From the NCBI RefSeq assembly GCF_900101995.1, contig NZ_FNAS01000005.1:1-64000 (forward strand): DNA of 64,000 nucleotides, in the 5' to 3' direction. Made by a program: the position numbers and the translations under genes. This stretch comes from Riemerella columbipharyngis. GTDB lineage: Bacteria > Bacteroidota > Bacteroidia > Flavobacteriales > Weeksellaceae. Below are positions 17,719 to 26,593 of this stretch, one piece after another (positions within the stretch are counted from its first letter, which is position 1; every line of letters starts with the position of its first letter). Under the pieces are notes generated by a model, which ran no database searches, had not been told where the DNA came from, and saw only the letters and a list, made by a program, of their open reading frames with translations.

Positions 17719-20532
17719 ATGAACAAGAGACGGCTTCTTTCTTTACTTACCCTATTTCTCTTTTCTTTTGCTATGGCACAAAGAGACAGTATCGGTATGT
17801 CCGTAACAAAGCTTTCCGAGAACACTCTAAAAGTAAAAGAATTTATCACCTATCATAATACTTCTAAAAACAACTTAAACCGGATAAAACTGCTTAATTG
17901 GATTGCCGCTTATAAACCATCTCACACCCCTCTCTCCAAAAGGCTACTGGAAGAAAGGAAAACGCTGATGCATTTTGCCCCTCGAAAAAAATTAGGCAAA
18001 CTCACACAGCTTAGTATAAATAGTACCGCTATACCAGCTAACGCCCTAAACAAAGAAAACATCTATATCCTGCTCTCATCACCTCTGCCCCCTGGAAATT
18101 CGGTCAATATAAGTTTAGAATATACCTTGCAGCTCCCCGATATAAACTTTACCGGATACGGACAAGATACAAGCCAATACCACTTAAAATATTTTTTTTT
18201 AGTTCCCGATAGTTTTGATAAAGACAACCAAAACCCAAAATATTACGAGAACTTAGAGGAAAAACAAAATATTGACACCCATTGGTCCGTAAAGTTTTCA
18301 GACTTTGATGGGAAGATTTATTCCAATCTCAAAAAAAAATCAGAGGATACTTTTGAAGGCAGCATAGACAAAGATCCCGAGTTTTTTATTGACAAAAAAA
18401 ATACAACCGTACCCTATACCATAAATTACGAAAACACATTAGTGGAAATATTACCCCCGCTAAATAACGAAGAAAGAGAACAACTGAACTTCTACCTCCC
18501 TCTTCAACTGAGCTTTATAAAGTCTATTTTGGGAAGCTTACCAAGCAAAATACTCATTACCCCAAAATATGGTAAAGACAATCAATTTATGGGAATTCAA
18601 GACATTGACCTCTGGAAATTCAAGCTTAAATTCTTTCCGGACAATGAGATTTTGGACATCAACTACCTATCCATACTCGCCAAACACTGCGTAGAAAACA
18701 GCATTAAAAACAATAATATCGCAAACCACTGGATAGAACACGGCTTAGCCTCCTATATAGAAATACAATATCTGAAAAAATTTTACAGCAAAAGTAAATT
18801 GCTGGGGCAGCTGCCGGATACGCTTTCGTTTTTTGGGCTTCACCCTCTGAAATGGAGTAATATCTCAAAATTCGACCTTAAAGACCGCTACGGTATTGCT
18901 TATCAATACCAAATGACACAAAACCAAGACCAGCCTATCAATACTCCTTACAATGAACTGAGCGATATGAACAAAACCGTCATCAGCTCTATGCAGGCAG
19001 GAGTTCTTTTCAACTTTTTAGCAGAAAAAATAGGAGAAGCCAAATTCAATGATTTTGTAAAAGAATATATTACTCTACATAAAAACAATACCATCGACCG
19101 TAAAGATTTTTTAGACCAACTGATATTGGCATCGGGCTATTCAGGTGAATTCTTAGAAGATTACATCAACCATAAAAACAGAGTAAATTTCAAAATTAAG
19201 TATTTCCAAAAGTCGGATAACAATTTCTTGCTCAGCGTTAAAAAAAATACGCCGCTCCCTATTCCGTTCCAAGCCAAAACCATCGATTCGCTCGGAAACA
19301 GTAAAGTGTTTTGGTACGATACTTCTACCAAAACTAAGGCTATATACAATATCCCCAACGATAAAACCCAGCTGATCGTCTTAAATGACGATTACATATT
19401 TCCGGAAATAAACCTGAGAGACAACTATATCTATACAACGGGCTTTTTCAGCAATATGAAAAAACCTAAGTTTAAGCTTTTTACGGATATTCCTAATCCT
19501 CAGTACAATGAAATATTCGTAACGCCTACATTCAAATACACTTATTACGACAAGCTCTTAATAGGACTTAGTTTTACCAACAAAAATTTACTCCGCCAGC
19601 CTTTCATCTACAACCTGTCGCCCTACTATAGCACCGGTACAGGTAAACAGACTGGGGTGACTTCTTTTATGTACTCTTTCTCTCCGAAAGATGCTTTTGT
19701 GCAAGAGCTCAGCTTAGGTGTGGGCGGCGCTTATTTTCATTATAATAAAAACTTGGCGTTCAAAAAATTCTCGGCATTCTCCAATATTCTTTTCCGAAAA
19801 AATATGAGAAGCGATATAGACCACCTGCTGAGATTTTCCTACCAAGTAGTAGATAAACAGCTAACGCCGCTAATGCAAGCTCGGAAAGACTATGGACATT
19901 ACAAACTGCTAAATGCCGGGTATCTCATCCGAAACCGTAAAACCATCTTTGAGCATTCTTCGGGCCTCAACTTTCAGCTGGGCGAAGATTTTAGCAAAAT
20001 ATCTTCTGAAAACTTTTTCAGATGGGAATATCTGAGGGATAGAAAAATCAGTTTCAGACTTTTCGGCGGTGCTTTTATCCAGAACCATACCCGAAATTCT
20101 TTCTTTGATTTCAGTATCTCTTCTCTATCCAACTACGCTTTTTCCTACAGCCTCATACGCCAAGACGGCGATGATGATTTTGCCCCAAGACAATTTATAT
20201 TGGCAGAAGGAGGCTTTAAATCCGGAATAAACAGAAGTGCCAACAGGTGGATCACCACACTAAACATAGATAATAATATCTGGAAAATCATAGACATCTA
20301 TGGAGATTTAGGCATTTACAAAAATAAAGGTGTTCCCGCAAAATTCATCTGGGACAGCGGGCTAAAACTGAAACTCATCCCGGATGTATTGGAAATCTAC
20401 TTCCCTATTTATTCATCATTAGGATTTGAGCCTTCATTAAAAAACTACCAAAGGAGAATACGGTTTATGTTTGAGTTTGATGTATCCACACTGATGATTC
20501 AGATTAGGCGGGGCTGGTTTTCGCATAGATAG
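17719..20532 (+). CDS. Peptidase M1-like domain fused to an outer-membrane barrel-like region
   Basis: A 937-residue exported protein. Signal peptide 1-20 (ending FAMAQ); the N-terminal half has an M1/gluzincin-like arrangement, with NHWIEHGLASYIEI resembling the WLNEGFASY second zinc motif of M1 peptidases. The first motif HExxH is not seen: the expected place reads LAKHCVENSI. From about residue 590 the sequence alternates aromatic and polar strands and ends in a charged C-terminus, like a surface-antigen or barrel domain. It is probably an outer-membrane protein with a catalytically dead peptidase fold facing the periplasm; the function is unknown. Confidence 0.65.
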   Translation: MNKRRLLSLLTLFLFSFAMAQRDSIGMSVTKLSENTLKVKEFITYHNTSKNNLNRIKLLNWIAAYKPSHTPLSKRLLEERKTLMHFAPRKKLGKLTQLSINSTAIPANALNKENIYILLSSPLPPGNSVNISLEYTLQLPDINFTGYGQDTSQYHLKYFFLVPDSFDKDNQNPKYYENLEEKQNIDTHWSVKFSDFDGKIYSNLKKKSEDTFEGSIDKDPEFFIDKKNTTVPYTINYENTLVEILPPLNNEEREQLNFYLPLQLSFIKSILGSLPSKILITPKYGKDNQFMGIQDIDLWKFKLKFFPDNEILDINYLSILAKHCVENSIKNNNIANHWIEHGLASYIEIQYLKKFYSKSKLLGQLPDTLSFFGLHPLKWSNISKFDLKDRYGIAYQYQMTQNQDQPINTPYNELSDMNKTVISSMQAGVLFNFLAEKIGEAKFNDFVKEYITLHKNNTIDRKDFLDQLILASGYSGEFLEDYINHKNRVNFKIKYFQKSDNNFLLSVKKNTPLPIPFQAKTIDSLGNSKVFWYDTSTKTKAIYNIPNDKTQLIVLNDDYIFPEINLRDNYIYTTGFFSNMKKPKFKLFTDIPNPQYNEIFVTPTFKYTYYDKLLIGLSFTNKNLLRQPFIYNLSPYYSTGTGKQTGVTSFMYSFSPKDAFVQELSLGVGGAYFHYNKNLAFKKFSAFSNILFRKNMRSDIDHLLRFSYQVVDKQLTPLMQARKDYGHYKLLNAGYLIRNRKTIFEHSSGLNFQLGEDFSKISSENFFRWEYLRDRKISFRLFGGAFIQNHTRNSFFDFSISSLSNYAFSYSLIRQDGDDDFAPRQFILAEGGFKSGINRSANRWITTLNIDNNIWKIIDIYGDLGIYKNKGVPAKFIWDSGLKLKLIPDVLEIYFPIYSSLGFEPSLKNYQRRIRFMFEFDVSTLMIQIRRGWFSHR

Positions 20533-21130
20533 CCAAAGGCTTTTATTTATTTCACAGAAATATCAAGAGGAAATTTATTATTTTGAACTCACACCCCTAT
20601 AATATTAGCCATAATAGCCTATCCCATATCGTTTCCAAAATATCTCCTATTGATGCTTATCAGACAAATTAGTTTAGATATAAATACAAGTACTTAAGCT
20701 TGACTTTGCAGTAATTCCCTAATAAATTTTAATTAGCTTATCATGTTTTAATTCCGGTTGCCTGTGCACTTCCTTCGCTGAAAAAAACTTTCTTGGCAAC
20801 ACTCTTCAGAAACATCGTTTTGCGCTAATTTAAAAAAGCAGATCTGAATTTTGCATAATAGTACCACTGTGTAAAATAATGCGTTTTTCACATTCACACC
20901 TCCAAATACTTTTATGCCAATAATGAACAATGCTATGAACCGCATTTACAAGTTACGCCTATTTTATAGTAACAACGACAATCTTCTTCTGTACCAAAAT
21001 ATACCGCAAAACCAAATCAGATTTTTAAGCAAAATACAAAATTATTTATGATTGTAAATATTCAAAGACAAAAATTAAACTCTTATAAACAAGCTCAATA
21101 CTATCAAAATTTGAATCTTTTTTTACTCTT
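20533..21130. other. Intergenic region, about 600 bases, with one doubtful small ORF
   Basis: AT-rich spacer between the barrel protein and the 40-base palindrome. The only open frame of note is on the minus strand at 20748-20945 (65 codons, starting at an ATG). It would encode a hydrophobic N-terminal half and a Cys-rich end with EECC and KC. I do not recognise it, and it lacks a convincing promoter box, so I do not call it a gene. Confidence 0.5.
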
Positions 21131-21170
21131 AAAAAGGAAAAAGAAACGATATCGTTTCTTTTTCCTTTTT
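21131..21170 (-). terminator. Perfect 40-base palindrome, terminator of the outer-membrane protein gene
   Basis: Twenty bases (AAAAAGGAAAAAGAAACGAT) are followed directly by their exact complement, centred on GATATC. On the minus strand it lies 23 bases after the stop at 21194 and ends in a U5 run, so it should terminate that gene. It is symmetrical and could terminate both strands. Confidence 0.85.
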
Positions 21171-21193
21171 ATAATCAAAATTTACTTATTTCA

Positions 21194-21859
21194 TTAATCA
21201 AAAATATAACTCAGCGTAGCCGTAACAGCTTGTTCTGATTTTTTCTTAACAGAATTAGGATCTCCCGTTCTTGCATCTACTTCGTAGTATTTCAATTTAG
21301 GATAAGTATTAGACAAACCTAAGTCATAATTAAGTGTAATTTCCCATTTCCTTTTATAACTAAAACCTACTCCGGCAGCGATGGCGAAATTAAACGAATT
21401 GGCTTTACCAAAGCCTCCATCCCCTAAACCATAACCTATCCTAGACGGATTCTCTACCCTCTGATGAATAAGAAAATTAAATCTTGGCCCCAATTGTCCA
21501 AAGAACTCCGTTTCATTTTCAGAAAAGTACCCCTTAAAGAAAATAGGAACACTAATATAGTTGTTATAATATTTCGTACTTTTATTTCCTCCTTCCTTTT
21601 TGCTATAACTTGTTTCTCCAGACTGATAGTATTCTACTTGAGGCTGTAAATAGAATTGATTATCATAATCTGTAGGGATAATAGCCAATAGCCCCCCTTG
21701 AAAACCAAGCCTTTTGCCTGACGGATTATGTGCATTTCTTACTCCGGAATAGTTTGCACCTGCCACCAAACCAAAACGAGTGGCATCAAACTGAACATTA
21801 AACTGAGCAAAAGAAAGTGCTGAAACCAAAAGAGAAGTACACAACATTAGTTTTTTCAT
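21194..21859 (-). CDS. Outer-membrane beta-barrel protein (PorT/OMP_b-brl type)
   Basis: A 221-residue protein with a signal peptide (1-18, LSFAQ) followed by alternating beta strands typical of small flavobacterial barrels: RFGLVAGANYSGV, FYLQPQVEYYQSGE, YISVPIFFKGYF, EFFGQLGPRFNFLI, NFAIAAGVGFSYKRKWEITLNYDLGLSN, ending TATLSYIFD with the terminal aromatic residue needed for outer-membrane insertion. Ligand unknown; the PorT-like domain is widespread. A hairpin ends 17 bases before its ATG, so it is either separately transcribed or reached by read-through from sucD. Confidence 0.82.
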   Translation of the reverse strand: MKKLMLCTSLLVSALSFAQFNVQFDATRFGLVAGANYSGVRNAHNPSGKRLGFQGGLLAIIPTDYDNQFYLQPQVEYYQSGETSYSKKEGGNKSTKYYNNYISVPIFFKGYFSENETEFFGQLGPRFNFLIHQRVENPSRIGYGLGDGGFGKANSFNFAIAAGVGFSYKRKWEITLNYDLGLSNTYPKLKYYEVDARTGDPNSVKKKSEQAVTATLSYIFD

Positions 21860-21876
21860 AATTGTTTTATTTATAA

Positions 21877-21914
21877 ATCAACCTTAGCCCTCTCGAAAAG
21901 CAACTAAGGTTGAT
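21877..21914 (-). terminator. Hairpin downstream of sucD
   Basis: An 11-bp perfect stem (ATCAACCTTAG and its complement) with a 16-base loop, 20 bases after the sucD stop and 17 bases before the next ATG. There is only a weak U-run on the minus strand, so termination may be partial. Confidence 0.65.
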
Positions 21915-21934
21915 AATTTGTTATTATACTTTAT

Positions 21935-22807
21935 TTATTTCAAAGCCTTAGCTACAGTAAATCCTATATCTGCAGGAGAGTCCACTACGTTGATGCCATT
22001 TTCTCTCATAATAGCCATTTTAGCTTGTGCAGTATCTTCTGCACCACCTACGATGGCACCTGCGTGTCCCATTGTTCTACCTTTAGGAGCTGTTTGCCCG
22101 GCAATAAAACCGATAACAGGTTTTTTAGAACCACTATTTTTATACCATCTTGCGGCTTCAGCTTCGAGGTTACCTCCAATCTCTCCAATCATCACTACCG
22201 CATCTGTCTCCGGGTCGTTGATAAACATTTCCAAAGCGTCTTTAGTTGTCGTTCCAATGATAGGGTCTCCTCCGATACCGATAGCCGTAGAAACCCCAAA
22301 TCCTGCTTTCACAACTTGGTCTGCAGCTTCGTAAGTCAGAGTTCCTGACTTTGAAACGATACCTACTCTTCCTTTTTTGAAAACAAACCCCGGCATAATT
22401 CCGATTTTTGCTTCCTCAGAAGTGATAATACCAGGACAGTTAGGGCCGATAAGTCTGCAATCTTTATCAGAGATATATGCTTTTACCTTTGTCATATCCG
22501 CCACAGGGATACCTTCTGTAATACACACAATTACCTTAATCCCTGCTTCTGCAGCCTCCATAATAGCATCTGCTGCAAATGCAGGCGGCACGAAAATGAT
22601 ACTTACATTAGCTCCTGCTTTTTCTACAGCCTCTGCCACAGAATTGAAAACAGGCTTTCCTAAATGCTCTGTCCCTCCTTTTCCGGGAGTTACACCACCT
22701 ACTACATTTGTACCGTAGTCTATCATTTGTCCTGCGTGGAAAGTACCTTCATTCCCTGTAAAACCTTGAACGATTACCTTAGAATCTTTGTTTACTAATA
22801 CTGACAT
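21935..22807 (-). CDS. sucD: Succinyl-CoA ligase (ADP-forming) alpha subunit
   Basis: A 290-residue protein matching SucD over its full length. [20 protein letters not shown] binds CoA at the N-terminus, [20 protein letters not shown] is the conserved central motif, and the phosphorylated His lies in [11 protein letters not shown] near residue 247. With SucB it converts succinyl-CoA to succinate, with substrate-level phosphorylation, in the TCA cycle. sucB is not in this window. It follows an lpxD paralogue and efp on the same strand, an order common in Flavobacteriia. Confidence 0.97.
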   Translation of the reverse strand: MSVLVNKDSKVIVQGFTGNEGTFHAGQMIDYGTNVVGGVTPGKGGTEHLGKPVFNSVAEAVEKAGANVSIIFVPPAFAADAIMEAAEAGIKVIVCITEGIPVADMTKVKAYISDKDCRLIGPNCPGIITSEEAKIGIMPGFVFKKGRVGIVSKSGTLTYEAADQVVKAGFGVSTAIGIGGDPIIGTTTKDALEMFINDPETDAVVMIGEIGGNLEAEAARWYKNSGSKKPVIGFIAGQTAPKGRTMGHAGAIVGGAEDTAQAKMAIMRENGINVVDSPADIGFTVAKALK

Positions 22808-22923
22808 ATTATTTTTATTAATTTTTAAAACTTATTGATAAATATTTTCAAATTATCCCCTATACAGCAATTAAAATATTTTTGCTAAATTACTAAAAAA
22901 AACGGATTGAATCCAAATCATTT

Positions 22924-23826
22924 TTATTTAAGATTTCTCAAACGGACTTCTTTTTTAAGATAAGTCCTAAAATCCTCTGCAATAGGACCGAAGTAAGTAC
23001 CTTTTTCCAAATCTCTATTGACTCCGCATTGTGCCAATAAAACAGTTCCTTTCTTTATTTTCAGCCCTGATGCTATGCCTACCTGCCCCCATATGGTAAC
23101 TTCGTCCTCTAAAATACAGCACCCTGCAATTCCAGACTGCGAAGCGATAAGACATTTCTTCCCAATCACCGTATCGTGTCCAATCTGAATTTGATTATCC
23201 AATATAGATCCCTCCCCAATAACTGTAGAAGCGGTAACGCCTCGGTCTATGGTACAAGCATTCCCTATCTCTACATCATCTTGAATTTCTACATCTCCCA
23301 CAGAAATAAGGCGGTCAAATTTACCCTCTACTTTACGATAATAAAACGCATCTCCTCCTATCACGGTATTACTCTGTATGATAACATTATTCCCGATAAT
23401 GGTGCGGTCTCCGATGACCACATTGGGAAATATATGGCAATTTTTTCCTATTTTCACCTCTTTTCCAATGCATACAGAGGGATGTATAAAAGTATTTTCG
23501 CCAATGACAGTATCTTCTGCCTTTTCTTTAAAATTACAAATATTCGTAAAGTGAGTATTGATTTTATTAAAATCTCTAAAAGGGTCGTCGGATACCAAAA
23601 GGGCTTTCCCCTCCGGACAATCCACCTCTTTATCTATAAGGATAATCGTAGCAGCAGAGTTCAGCGCCTTATCATAATACTTAGGATGATTCACAAAGAC
23701 TATATCGCCTGGTCTTACCATATGAATTTCATTAGTCCCGAGTACGGCAAAATCATCGTTACCGACAGCCTTCGCTCCAATGAGATCTGCGATGGACTTG
23801 AGAGTTTGAGGTTGCTCAAAGGTCAT
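22924..23826 (-). CDS. LpxD-family UDP-3-O-acylglucosamine N-acyltransferase paralogue
   Basis: A 300-residue left-handed beta-helix protein. The N-terminal domain LKSIADLIGAKAVG and the hexapeptide repeats (IGENTFIHPSVCIGKEVKIG, VVIGDRTIIGNNVIIQSN and so on) match LpxD, and IQIGHDTVIG contains the expected catalytic His. LpxD adds a hydroxyacyl chain to lipid A precursors. No other lpx gene lies beside it, and LpxD proteins in flavobacteria are often longer, so it may be a second copy or act on another substrate. The final ten residues are strongly basic. The start is the ATG at 23826. Confidence 0.82.
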   Translation of the reverse strand: MTFEQPQTLKSIADLIGAKAVGNDDFAVLGTNEIHMVRPGDIVFVNHPKYYDKALNSAATIILIDKEVDCPEGKALLVSDDPFRDFNKINTHFTNICNFKEKAEDTVIGENTFIHPSVCIGKEVKIGKNCHIFPNVVIGDRTIIGNNVIIQSNTVIGGDAFYYRKVEGKFDRLISVGDVEIQDDVEIGNACTIDRGVTASTVIGEGSILDNQIQIGHDTVIGKKCLIASQSGIAGCCILEDEVTIWGQVGIASGLKIKKGTVLLAQCGVNRDLEKGTYFGPIAEDFRTYLKKEVRLRNLK

Positions 23827-23851
23827 TATTATTCAATATATTTTTAGTATT

Positions 23852-23881
23852 AAAAAAGTTCGAGAGATACTCCTCCCGAAC
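23852..23881 (-). terminator. Terminator between efp and the lpxD paralogue
   Basis: On the minus strand, GTTCGGGAG and CTCTCGAAC pair over 9 bp (one G-U), with a 6-base loop and a U6 run. It ends 25 bases before the lpxD-like ATG. Confidence 0.8.
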
Positions 23882-23891
23882 CTCAATATCA

Positions 23892-24455
23892 TTACTTCAC
23901 TCTTTCTAAATAGCTGCCGTCTTCCGTATTTACTTTGATTCTATCACCTGGTTCTATAAATAGCGGTACCATTACTCTTGCTCCGGTTTCTACGATAGAG
24001 TTTTTAAGTGCGTTAGTCGCTGTATTTCCTTTTACACCCGGGTCTGCTTCCGTAACTTCAAGAATTACCGTAGGCGGAATTTCAGCAGAAAGCGGCATCT
24101 CATCAGCCTCTTTCAATATGATGGTTACTTCTTCTCCGGGCTTCATAAACTGAGCATTTTCAATCATATCTTTGTTGATATAGATTTGAGTGAAATCATC
24201 ATTATTCATAAAGTGGAATCCGTTTTCGTCATCATAGAGGTATTGGTATTTTCTTGTGATTACTTTTACCTCTTCTATTTTATGCCCTGCAGAGAATGTA
24301 TTATCCACCACTTTACCATTAGTTACGGACTTTAGTTTTGTTCTCACGAAAGCAGGTCCTTTCCCCGGTTTCACATGAAGGAATTCGATTACTTTGTAAA
24401 TGTCGTTGCTGAACTCTATGCAAAGACCTTTTCTGATATCAGCTGTTGTTGCCAT
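23892..24455 (-). CDS. efp: Elongation factor P
   Basis: A 187-residue EF-P with the normal three-domain length. The N-terminal KOW-like domain carries the exposed loop HVKPGKGPAFVRTK (27-40), with Lys32 at the tip, which would be the modified residue in enzymes of the EpmA type; no such modification gene is in the window. EF-P rescues ribosomes stalled on proline runs. The C-terminal signature ending in GDRIKVNTEDGSYLERVK is intact. A TAAATTTG box lies 32 bases upstream of the ATG, and a strong terminator follows. Confidence 0.97.
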   Translation of the reverse strand: MATTADIRKGLCIEFSNDIYKVIEFLHVKPGKGPAFVRTKLKSVTNGKVVDNTFSAGHKIEEVKVITRKYQYLYDDENGFHFMNNDDFTQIYINKDMIENAQFMKPGEEVTIILKEADEMPLSAEIPPTVILEVTEADPGVKGNTATNALKNSIVETGARVMVPLFIEPGDRIKVNTEDGSYLERVK

Positions 24456-24487
24456 TAAAATCTTTTTTTATTATTTTTTTACCGGCA

Positions 24488-24495
24488 CAAATTTA
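24488..24495 (-). promoter_or_regulatory. Candidate -7 box of efp
   Basis: TAAATTTG on the minus strand, 32 bases upstream of the efp ATG, matches TAnnTTTG. Confidence 0.55.
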
Positions 24496-24614
24496 GCAAA
24501 AAAAATCTTTTCAGTAATAGTCTCTTATTTTTACAAAAAAATCAAAACACACTCATCCCCCTTAAATATCCTAAAAAACTATTTTCAATCATTATGTATT
24601 CGGAGGTTTTCTTA

Positions 24615-26324
24615 CTATTTAAAGCGGACATCTCTAATGTTCAGATAATAGCTAACGCTGCCTTTCCAATGGTTTTCCTCAATGGTAAATGCCATATCGA
24701 AAGTCTTGTTATCGAAGTCATCAATATATTTTCCGAGGTTGAAGCCTACACATTCCATATTTCTTTTAAGATGAGGCGTGTGTATTTGAAATTTCAGATG
24801 TTTGTCGTCTTTTCCTATCAGCTTGAGCGCCCCTCCTACTCGTTGGTTTTTCAACACAAAAACAGGTTTCATATTTTGAGGTCCGAAAGGTGCCAATTTC
24901 TTATGAAAATTAAAAAAATCACGCGTAAAAACATCTGTATCCACAATGCAATCAATAGTGATGCTTGGTTTTTTTTGGCTTTCGCTGATTCTCTCCGACA
25001 CTACTTTTTCAAATTTTTCTTTGAAAACTTCAAATTTACTTTTCTCAATAGAAAGCCCTGCCGCTGCCTGATGTCCTCCGAATTTTAGGAATAAATCCGA
25101 ACATTCCTCCAAGGCACTATGGACATCAAAATCTGCAACAGAGCGTACTGAAGCTACTAACTCCCCATTGTTTCCATCTGTAAAAACAACCGTTGGTTTA
25201 TAGTAAACATCTATCAGCCGCGAGGCTACTATGCCTATCACCCCTTTGTTCCAGCTGGGGTCATACACTACAATGGTCGCATTCTCTGTTTGGTTAGTTT
25301 CTTGTATTTGATTAAGTGCTTCCTGGGTAGAAGTCATATCCATTTCACGGCGGTCATTATTTAGGCTAATGATTTCGTTCACGATCTGAGTCGCGTGAGT
25401 AAGACTCTCCGAAACCATAAGCTCCACCGCGGCTTTCCCATGGGAAATTCTTCCGGCAGCATTGATTTTTGGGGCAATTTCAAAAACAATATTGGATATT
25501 TCAAAATTTGAAATCTTTTCCTTAGGGATAAGAAGACTAAGCCCTATATTTCTAGTCTTCCTAAGATGTTTCAGCCCCAGCTTTGCCAGCACTCTATTTT
25601 CACCCGTAATAGAAACAATGTCGGCAGCTATGGATATTGCAAGCAAATCCGTAAGCTCATACAGCTGGTTATCCGGAATTTTGTAAATGGTATTCAGACC
25701 TTGGCACAGCTTAAACCCTACACCGCAACCCGAAAGCTCTTTGTACGGATAGCGACAGTCCTCTCTTTTCGGATCTAAAACCGCTACTGCATCAGGAATT
25801 TTTTCACCCGGCAGATGGTGGTCACAGATGATAAAATCTATCTCCAACGATTTTGCGTAACCTACTTTATCCACTGCCTTTATCCCACAGTCCAACGCAA
25901 TGATGAGAGAATAGCCATTGGCTTTTGCATAGTCTATTCCCTCTTTGGATATACCATATCCTTCAGAATTTCTATTAGGAATATAAAAATCAAGAAATTT
26001 TTTCTCTACTATTTTACTAAGGTATAGATACATAAGTGCAACAGAGGTTGTCCCATCTACATCGTAATCTCCGTACACCATTATCTTCTCCCCATTTTCT
26101 ATTGCAGTCGCTATACGCTCTACCGCTTTCTGCATATCTGCCATCAGAAAGGGGTTGTGTATATCCTCCATTTTTGGTTTGAAAAACTCTCGTGCTTTTT
26201 GATAATTATCAATTCCCCTAAGCACAAGAATTTTGGACTCCAATGTTCCAAAACCAATAGAAGAATTAAGAGCATCCACCACTTCCTCATCGGGCTCCGG
26301 CTTAAATATCCATTTCTGATTCAT
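24615..26324 (-). CDS. recJ: Single-stranded-DNA-specific exonuclease RecJ
   Basis: A 569-residue DHH phosphoesterase. VYGDYDVDGTTSVALM (Asp-rich motif I), LDCGIK, then CDHHLPGEKIPDA (the DHH motif) and the C-terminal DHHA1 region with FGGHQAAAGLSIEK are all present. RecJ degrades single-stranded DNA 5' to 3' in repair. The ATG at 26324 is chosen; the frame is open further upstream, but those residues are low complexity and lie across a promoter box (26331-26338). Confidence 0.95.
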   Translation of the reverse strand: MNQKWIFKPEPDEEVVDALNSSIGFGTLESKILVLRGIDNYQKAREFFKPKMEDIHNPFLMADMQKAVERIATAIENGEKIMVYGDYDVDGTTSVALMYLYLSKIVEKKFLDFYIPNRNSEGYGISKEGIDYAKANGYSLIIALDCGIKAVDKVGYAKSLEIDFIICDHHLPGEKIPDAVAVLDPKREDCRYPYKELSGCGVGFKLCQGLNTIYKIPDNQLYELTDLLAISIAADIVSITGENRVLAKLGLKHLRKTRNIGLSLLIPKEKISNFEISNIVFEIAPKINAAGRISHGKAAVELMVSESLTHATQIVNEIISLNNDRREMDMTSTQEALNQIQETNQTENATIVVYDPSWNKGVIGIVASRLIDVYYKPTVVFTDGNNGELVASVRSVADFDVHSALEECSDLFLKFGGHQAAAGLSIEKSKFEVFKEKFEKVVSERISESQKKPSITIDCIVDTDVFTRDFFNFHKKLAPFGPQNMKPVFVLKNQRVGGALKLIGKDDKHLKFQIHTPHLKRNMECVGFNLGKYIDDFDNKTFDMAFTIEENHWKGSVSYYLNIRDVRFK

Positions 26325-26330
26325 GATGCA

Positions 26331-26338
26331 CAAAAGTA
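26331..26338 (-). promoter_or_regulatory. Candidate -7 box of recJ
   Basis: TACTTTTG on the minus strand ends only 6 bases before the recJ ATG, which would make the transcript leaderless or nearly so. No -33 box is evident, so the assignment is tentative. Confidence 0.4.
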
Positions 26339-26575
26339 GTTTTTTTTTATGAAAGGAAAAAGAAATACCGTTTTTCACCATATAAAAATACGCCGAATTA
26401 AACCCCAGTCTTTATCCAGCTATATATCACTGATTATAATGCTGTTGGTTTTTATTTTGGCTTACAATAGTAAAATATGACAATTCGTATTTCATTGCAT
26501 ATCAGCAAATATTATTTTTATGTATCCAACCTAAATTTATAGTTGTTTTGATTTTAATTTAACACGGAAAAAATG

Positions 26576-26583
26576 TAAATTTG
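26576..26583 (+). promoter_or_regulatory. Candidate -7 box of the heme operon
   Basis: TAAATTTG on the plus strand, 10 bases upstream of the hemA ATG, matches TAnnTTTG. Confidence 0.55.
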
Positions 26584-26593
26584 CAGTCATTTT

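Noticed and set aside
23176-23847. 223-codon plus-strand frame
   Set aside because: It is antisense to the lpxD-like gene, whose hexapeptide repeats are clear; the reverse frame has no recognisable motif.
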